A program made the translations under genes and the position numbers. Shown piece by piece: positions 1-3,024 of a stretch of DNA of 7,051 nt; position 1 is the first letter of the stretch; the number at the start of each line of letters is the position of its first letter. This DNA is from Treponema sp. Lineage in GTDB: Bacteria > Spirochaetota > Spirochaetia > Treponematales > Breznakiellaceae. The notes below the pieces were generated by a model. The model made no database searches, was not told the DNA's origin, and saw only the letters and a list, made by a program, of their open reading frames with translations. The stretch spans positions 1-7,051 of the forward strand of contig JAITSE010000061.1 in the NCBI GenBank assembly GCA_031288005.1, written 5' to 3'.

Positions 1-40
1 TTGGGAGCGGCGTCTAAGTTGCGGATATTGTTGTAAGTCC

Positions 41-112
41 CAAAACTCCCCGGATTGGACCCTAAGGACCGGCCCTGGGGAGAAGCCCCGTAGAGAAATG
101 CGGGGAGTTTTG
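41..112. repeat. GGAGTTTT-family inverted repeat, diverged long copy
   Basis: Two 12-bp arms, CAAAACTCCCCG (41-52) and CGGGGAGTTTTG (101-112), are perfect reverse complements enclosing about 48 bp. Positions 88-115 resemble the right half of the 49-bp repeats at 220-268 and 344-392 (shared CCGTAGA and ATGCGGGGAGTTTTGCGG blocks), so this is a diverged, longer member of the same family. No ORF of note lies here. The pairing is read directly from sequence; the function is unknown. Confidence 0.75.
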
Positions 113-219
113 CGGCCCCTGCAATCAGGCTTTGCCTGATTGCTTAGGGGTTTTCAAGCGGCCCCCAAGGGCCGCTCTGGTCCAACCCGCAAAACTCCAA
201 GGGAACCCGCAGGGTTCCC
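104..219. repeat. Composite palindromic element with three internal hairpins
   Basis: GGAGTTTTGCGG (104-115) is inverted as CCGCAAAACTCC (187-198). Between the arms lie two perfect hairpins: GCAATCAGGC-TTT-GCCTGATTGC (121-143, 10-bp stem) and AGCGGCCC-CCAA-GGGCCGCT (157-176, 8-bp stem). Directly after the right arm is GGGAACCC-GCA-GGGTTCCC (201-219, 8-bp stem). The stretch 170-199 is an exact 30-bp duplicate of 2066-2095 in the element at 1995-2131, which shows that both are copies of one dispersed element. It could be a MITE/REP-like repeat, or it could act as a bidirectional transcription stop. Confidence 0.8.
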
Positions 220-268
220 AAAACTCCACGAATTTATTTCCGTAGAACCAATGCGGGGAGTTTTGCGG
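220..268 (+). repeat. 49-bp direct repeat, copy 1
   Basis: This unit is identical to 344-392 except for one base in the inner CGAATTT/CGGATTT segment. It starts with AAAACTCC and ends with GGAGTTTTGCGG, so the outer 9 bp (219-227 with 257-265) are inverted. In this copy the inner ACG..CGT stem (228-243) has an A-C mismatch that copy 2 lacks. Confidence 0.85.
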
Positions 269-273
269 ACCCT

Positions 274-351
274 GCAATCAGGCGGAGCCTGATTGCTTGG
301 AGTTTTTTGAACTGTTTGTGATTGTGAACCTTTTGTAAGCCAAAAAACTCC
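274..351. repeat. Hairpin plus GGAGTTTT inverted pair
   Basis: The perfect hairpin GCAATCAGGC-GGA-GCCTGATTGC (274-296) has the same stem as 121-143 with a different loop. It is followed by TTGGAGTTTTTT (297-308). The arm GGAGTTTTTT (299-308) pairs with AAAAAACTCC (342-351), and both arms carry a six-base T/A run where other copies have four or five. The roughly 33 bp between the arms show no further symmetry. Confidence 0.75.
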
Positions 352-392
352 ACGGATTTATTTCCGTAGAACCAATGCGGGGAGTTTTGCGG
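344..392 (+). repeat. 49-bp direct repeat, copy 2
   Basis: This is the second copy of the 49-bp unit at 220-268, with one substitution. Here the inner hairpin ACGGA-(6 nt)-TCCGT (352-367) pairs fully. Its right end GGAGTTTTGCGG (381-392) is also inverted against CCGCAAAACTCC at 424-435, chaining it to the hairpin at the end of the lipoprotein gene. Confidence 0.85.
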
Positions 393-444
393 GCGATTAT
401 GAAGATGAAGGATTTTTCTAATTCCGCAAAACTCCAAGGCAATC

Positions 445-486
445 CTTGAGAACCGTGGGACCTCCGGTCCCTTAGCGGTTCTCAAG
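445..486 (-). terminator. Nested hairpin at the lipoprotein stop codon, possible terminator
   Basis: The outer stem CTTGAGAACCG (445-455) pairs with CGGTTCTCAAG (476-486) over 11 bp. Nested inside is GGGACC-TCC-GGTCCC (457-471). The structure covers the stop codon (482-484) of the minus-strand gene. Read on the minus strand, the hairpin is followed by GATTGCCTTGGAGTTTTGCGG-type sequence down to 424, the repeat-family signature, rather than a clean U-run. A role in ending the lipoprotein transcript is plausible from position, but it is not a textbook intrinsic terminator. Confidence 0.5.
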
Positions 487-1801
487 AATTGTCATTGCCA
501 AGCGGGAAGATTATTTTGCCGTCCACGAGGTTTCCGGAGCCGCCTTTGCCGAACTTGACGAGGAAGGCCCCGCCCGTGCCGCCGCCGGTTGTGACGGGGG
601 AAGTCGGATCGCTCGCCTTGGGGGAAGGCGTGTCAATCTCGTTGTTCAGGCCGTTCTGGATGAACCATTCCCTGCCGACAGAAGCGTCTCCGCTGAAGGC
701 ATAGTAAGTCAGGCGGAACAGAAGCTTCCCGTCCGCGTTCACCCTGGGGAGGTACTCGCCCTTTGCGTTGGTCCCTTTGTTTGTGAAGCTGGCGGTTATA
801 AAGTTTGCGGATAAGTCGGTGCTTTTAGCAATTTTATATTCACTGCCGCCCTCCGCGACTATTGCAACATTTGAACCAGTGATCACCGCGTTTGTTATCA
901 GCTTGACATCGTCAAACTTCTCGGTGGAGGGGGAGCCCGCAAGGGGCGTTATCAAAACGTCCTGCGTCTTCAGGGAAAACAGGTAATTAGAAGAAGTGTC
1001 GACCGGGGAGGCTTTGATCAGGGGGGCAAGTTTTGACAGGTTGAACTTGACGGTAAATTCGCTGGTATAAATAAAGCGGGGCAGGTCTTTAACAGAGTCG
1101 TCTGTGTACAGGGTCCGGCTTATCTGAATGAAGCGGCCCCCGCCGTTTACTTCAAGTTGATCGTCATCCGAACCGCTTGGATCGGAAGTATCCAATCCCG
1201 ATACGCTGAACTCGAAATCGTTATTGGCGCCTATCAAAGTGCCGGGTGTAGAAGGGGCGTCCCACTGAAGGGCGATGGGGGCGGGGCTTAGTTTAATCAC
1301 ATTGGCTTTGCCCGCCTCAATCGTTACGGGGCCATTTGTGTCGGGATCAGAATTAGCAACCCCGTCGTTAGTTCCTCTGTAGGCCGCGGCGAGCAGGATT
1401 TTGTCGTTTCCCGCAAGGAGCAGCACGTCATAGGTGAGGCCGGGCAGAACGCTGGCGCTTATGTAGCCTTTTGAGGCTTTGGCTTCTCCCCGGTAATAGA
1501 CTGTGGGGTCGTCGCCGGTTGAGCGGAACACGACTTCATAGAAGTCTACGTCGGTTTTTACATAAGCGGTGTTAATGGAGCGGGAGGCCTCCCCGGACGG
1601 GAGCGGCACAACCACGCTTACCGTGCCGTCCTTGTTGAGCTTGGCCGACTCCTGAATGGCGAGGCTCAGTTCGTCCGTTCCCGCGGGCGCGGAGGCGTAG
1701 GAGCACCCGGACAGGACCATCGCAAGGGACCCGCCGAAGAGGATGCAGAAGGCCGCCAGTCCGGCGCAGAGAAGGTTTTTTTCATTTCTAGGAATACGCA
1801 T
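482..1801 (-). CDS. Predicted secreted lipoprotein of unknown function
   Basis: A 439-residue protein that I do not recognise as a named family. The N-terminus is a lipoprotein signal: basic residues (R2, R5, K8), a hydrophobic core from about 10 to 30, then the lipobox L-S-G-C with the acylated Cys at 33. It should therefore be lipidated and anchored at a membrane surface. The mature part is rich in Ser, Thr, Asp and Gly, with alternating beta-strand-like segments, an Asp/Gly loop near 204-215, and a Gly-rich stretch at 404-423 before the C-terminus. No enzymatic motif is visible. The ATG start (1799-1801) is fixed by an AAAGGAG SD six bases upstream. The gene stands alone on its strand and is tightly bracketed by hairpin repeats at both ends (445-486 and 1815-1853), which suggests insertion or movement as a unit. 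Surface or adhesion roles are only a guess. Confidence 0.85.
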   Translation of the reverse strand: MRIPRNEKNLLCAGLAAFCILFGGSLAMVLSGCSYASAPAGTDELSLAIQESAKLNKDGTVSVVVPLPSGEASRSINTAYVKTDVDFYEVVFRSTGDDPTVYYRGEAKASKGYISASVLPGLTYDVLLLAGNDKILLAAAYRGTNDGVANSDPDTNGPVTIEAGKANVIKLSPAPIALQWDAPSTPGTLIGANNDFEFSVSGLDTSDPSGSDDDQLEVNGGGRFIQISRTLYTDDSVKDLPRFIYTSEFTVKFNLSKLAPLIKASPVDTSSNYLFSLKTQDVLITPLAGSPSTEKFDDVKLITNAVITGSNVAIVAEGGSEYKIAKSTDLSANFITASFTNKGTNAKGEYLPRVNADGKLLFRLTYYAFSGDASVGREWFIQNGLNNEIDTPSPKASDPTSPVTTGGGTGGAFLVKFGKGGSGNLVDGKIIFPLGNDNS

Positions 1802-1807
1802 AGAACT

Positions 1808-1814
1808 CTCCTTT
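1808..1814 (-). promoter_or_regulatory. Strong Shine-Dalgarno for the lipoprotein gene
   Basis: The minus strand reads AAAGGAG here, six bases before the ATG at 1801. It decides the start codon. The hairpin repeat at 1815-1853 begins at the very next base, so a folded hairpin in the mRNA would sit beside the ribosome-binding site and could influence translation (inference). Confidence 0.8.
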
Positions 1815-1889
1815 GCAATCAGGCGAAGCTGAGACCGGAGGTCTCCTGATTGCTTGGGAGTTTTTCCCGCTTAATGCGAAAAAAACTCC
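1815..1889. repeat. Nested hairpin plus GGAGTTTTT inverted pair
   Basis: The outer stem GCAATCAGG (1815-1823) pairs with CCTGATTGC (1845-1853). This is the same stem as the hairpins at 121 and 274, but its loop contains a second hairpin, GAGACC-GGA-GGTCTC (1831-1845, sharing base 1845 with the outer stem). It is followed by TTGGGAGTTTTT. GGAGTTTTT (1857-1865) pairs with AAAAACTCC (1881-1889), with an inner CGC/GCG. The element lies between the putative promoter and the SD of the lipoprotein gene, so it would be part of that gene's 5' leader. Confidence 0.8.
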
Positions 1890-1900
1890 AGGTATTAATT

Positions 1901-1918
1901 CCCCCTCAAAACAGGGGG
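1901..1918. repeat. Small hairpin CCCCCT/AGGGGG
   Basis: CCCCCT (1901-1906) and AGGGGG (1913-1918) form a 6-bp stem with a 6-nt loop. It lies just right of the GGAGTTTTT pair, where other copies of the family carry their second hairpin. Confidence 0.45.
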
Positions 1919-1926
1919 TTATCTTA

Positions 1927-1955
1927 ACTCTAAATGATATTTCAAAAGAAAGCAA
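1927..1955 (-). promoter_or_regulatory. Weak candidate promoter for the lipoprotein gene
   Basis: In the AT-rich stretch 1919-1994, the minus strand shows TTGCTT (1955-1950), a 17-bp spacer, and TAGAGT (1932-1927). The boxes match the sigma-70 consensus at three and four of six positions respectively. The spacing is ideal but the boxes are weak, and other A/T hexamers nearby could serve. It would give a leader of about 120 nt that includes the hairpin repeat. Confidence 0.3.
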
Positions 1956-1994
1956 ATTTTTTTAAAGAAAAAACACAAATATTTCCGGTTTTCT

Positions 1995-2131
1995 GCGGAC
2001 CGCTGAAACTAAAGTTTCTTAGCGGTCCGCTTGGAGTTTTGCGGGCTTCAAATAGCGCGGCCAAAGGCCGCTCTGGTCCAACCCGCAAAACTCCAGGAGA
2101 ATCTTGAAACCCGCAGGGTTTCAAGATTCTC
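1995..2131. repeat. Complete composite hairpin element, upstream of the transposase
   Basis: The clearest full copy of the repeat family. Hairpin 1 has the stem GCGGACCGCT (1995-2004)/AGCGGTCCGC (2021-2030), with GAAACT-AA-AGTTTC nested inside (2005-2018). The inverted arms GGAGTTTTGCGGG (2033-2045) and CCCGCAAAACTCC (2082-2094) form 13 perfect bp around a 36-bp core that itself holds GCGGCC-AAA-GGCCGC (2057-2071). Hairpin 2 is GAGAATCTTGAAACCC (2097-2112), loop GCA, and its perfect 16-bp complement (2116-2131). Positions 2066-2095 equal 170-199. It ends 39 bp before the transposase-like ORF. Confidence 0.85.
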
Positions 2132-2170
2132 AAGTGAAGCAATTTGCAGGCTGCGGGCCATATATGAGGT

Positions 2171-2623
2171 ATGAGAAAGTTAAGATTACTTGATGATGGA
2201 GTCTGGTACGGAGTCAGGACCCGGATTAATAACCGGGAGCCGTTATTCAGGCGGCGGGCGGCGCTGACCTTGTTCGCACGGGTGTTCCGGGAGGCGAAGA
2301 AACAGTTCGGGTTCAGGGTCAGAGCTTTACGGGTTGAGGACGACTGGCTTGTGTTCTTTATCCGGCCTGTGGATGGGTTCGAGCTTCCGGCGATTATGAA
2401 GTGGGTGAAACAAGTGTTCGCTCAAAGGTTTAACGGGCTTGACGGGAGGATTGGGCACGTTTGGGGGGATCGTTACTGGTCGGAGATACTGGATGACGAG
2501 CCGCTTGATGATGAGGAAGATACCAGGGTCAGACCCCGGCGAGACTGCAAGGCGGGAAATCCCGCTTTCCGGCTCTTTTCCTTCTGTCTGCGGCCCCCAG
2601 TCCCCCACCCCTCTCCTGGCTAA
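2171..2623 (+). CDS. Degenerate Y1/IS200-like (RAYT-type) transposase, probably inactive
   Basis: A 150-residue ORF. Residues 1-112 follow the layout of REP-associated tyrosine (Y1, IS200-like) transposases: an N-terminal RKLR..., a YxVRTRINNREPLF-like strand, then VRALRVEDDWLVFFIRP (49-66, after FGF), IMKWVKQVFAQRFN (75-88) and GHVWGDRYWSEIL (95-107). In active members the strand at 55-66 reads about VMxNHxHLxxRP. Here the two HUH histidines correspond to W59 and V61, so the metal-binding motif is gone. The helix after the GxVWxxR block, which carries the catalytic Tyr and a xxNPV motif in relatives, is absent. From about residue 116 the frame runs through a GGGTCAGACCC palindrome into Arg/Pro-rich, non-homologous sequence. 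No good SD precedes the ATG, and an in-frame stop lies at 2165-2167. It may be a pseudogene or a domesticated DNA-binding remnant. Confidence 0.7.
   Translation: MRKLRLLDDGVWYGVRTRINNREPLFRRRAALTLFARVFREAKKQFGFRVRALRVEDDWLVFFIRPVDGFELPAIMKWVKQVFAQRFNGLDGRIGHVWGDRYWSEILDDEPLDDEEDTRVRPRRDCKAGNPAFRLFSFCLRPPVPHPSPG
2526..2536. repeat. GGGTCAGACCC palindrome, copy 1
   Basis: An 11-bp palindrome (GGGTC-A-GACCC) embedded at codons 119-122 of the transposase-like ORF, at the point where similarity to the family stops. The same core recurs at 2679-2689. Short GTCAGAC-centred palindromes near Y1-type transposase genes are a recurring pattern in bacterial genomes, and I read these as REP-like sites linked to this gene (inference). 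Confidence 0.65.
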
Positions 2624-2678
2624 ACGCCCCGGCGCCCTGATTTTTAGTTTAAGCGCATTTTCTCAAGAACCAGCCCTG

Positions 2679-2689
2679 GGGTCAGACCC
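2679..2689. repeat. GGGTCAGACCC palindrome, copy 2
   Basis: The second copy of the 11-bp palindrome, 153 bp after the first, in noncoding DNA. The flanks CCTG and CTGG extend it imperfectly. The two copies delimit a 153-bp stretch with no gene that I can support. Confidence 0.65.
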
Positions 2690-2713
2690 TGGAAAGCAGC
2701 CAGGAGGAACAGT

Positions 2714-2885
2714 GCGGACCTGCGGTCCGCTTGGAGTTTTTGCCGCCCAGGAGGTTCACGCGGAAACGCGGAAACGCGGAAACGGCGGAAACGAAGTTTC
2801 CGAGCTTTCCGAGCTTTCCGATGTTTCCGAGTCATAAAAAGCGCAAAAACTCCGAAGCAGTTTTGGACTTTTAGTCCAAAACTGC
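2714..2885. repeat. Complete composite hairpin element, downstream of the transposase
   Basis: Same plan as 1995-2131. Hairpin 1 is GCGGACC-TGC-GGTCCGC (2714-2730), followed by TTGGAGTTTTTGC. The arms GGAGTTTTTGC (2733-2743) and GCAAAAACTCC (2843-2853) are inverted over 11 bp. Hairpin 2 is GCAGTTTTGGACT (2857-2869), loop TTT, and its perfect 13-bp complement (2873-2885). The core holds an 8/9-bp tandem repeat dyad (2759-2831). Together with 1995-2131 it flanks the transposase-like ORF on both sides. Confidence 0.8.
2759..2831. repeat. Tandem repeat forming a dyad (GGAAA / TTTCC units)
   Basis: The left half is CGCGGAAA three times (2759-2782) plus CGGCGGAAA (2783-2791). After GAA at 2793-2795, the right half is four 9-bp units of the form [G/C]TTTCCGA[G/T] (2796-2831). 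The halves are roughly inverted, so the transcript could fold into a long, sliding hairpin; the innermost CGGAAAC/GTTTCCG pairs perfectly (2786-2802). It is open in several frames, but no credible protein is encoded. Confidence 0.8.
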
Positions 2886-2896
2886 ACGGGGGCGTT

Positions 2897-2989
2897 GCGG
2901 GGGCAGCGCTCCCGCTGAGGGGGGTGGCGGAAGACCGCAGGGCTGGAGCCAGGGGGGAGACTTCCCCCCCCCCTGAGACCTAAGGTCTC
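2897..2989. other. G/C-rich chain of small hairpins before pcrA
   Basis: Consecutive short stems with little spacing: GCGGG/CCCGC (2897-2915), GCGG-AAGA-CCGC (2927-2938), GGCT-GG-AGCC (2941-2950), GGGGGGA-GACT-TCCCCCC (2952-2969) and GAGACC-TAA-GGTCTC (2975-2989). The last has the same stem as the hairpin nested at 1831-1845. There is no coding potential. It could be a structured RNA, a transcription barrier protecting pcrA, or another repeat type. Confidence 0.5.
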
Positions 2990-3009
2990 TCACAAACGTC
3001 CGCAATGTG

Positions 3010-3018
3010 TGCTATGCT
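3010..3018 (+). promoter_or_regulatory. Extended -10 promoter for pcrA
   Basis: TG-C-TATGCT is an extended -10 (TGnTATNNT), ending 6 bp before the ATG at 3025. No good -35 is present 17 bp upstream, which is normal for extended -10 promoters. If it is used, transcription would begin at or next to the ATG, giving a leaderless mRNA. This also argues against the GTG at 3007 as the start. Confidence 0.45.
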
Positions 3019-3024
3019 TCCGCC

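Noticed and set aside
54..186. Integron attC-like sites (GTCCAAC and ATTGGAC)
   Set aside because: GTCCAAC fits RYYYAAC, but its partner lies on the wrong side (order reversed relative to RYYYAAC...GTTRRRY), and no integrase is in the window.
234..485. Minus-strand ORF of 83 codons across the repeat array
   Set aside because: It consists of the inverted repeats and hairpins themselves, has no SD, and matches no protein-like pattern.
41..486. CRISPR array
   Set aside because: The repeats are inverted and irregularly spaced, with no uniform spacers and no cas genes.
2439..2837. Plus-strand ORF of 132 codons overlapping the transposase ORF
   Set aside because: It is an out-of-frame reading through the transposase remnant, both palindromes and the tandem repeat; its repeated SDPG and ELS words come from the DNA repeats.
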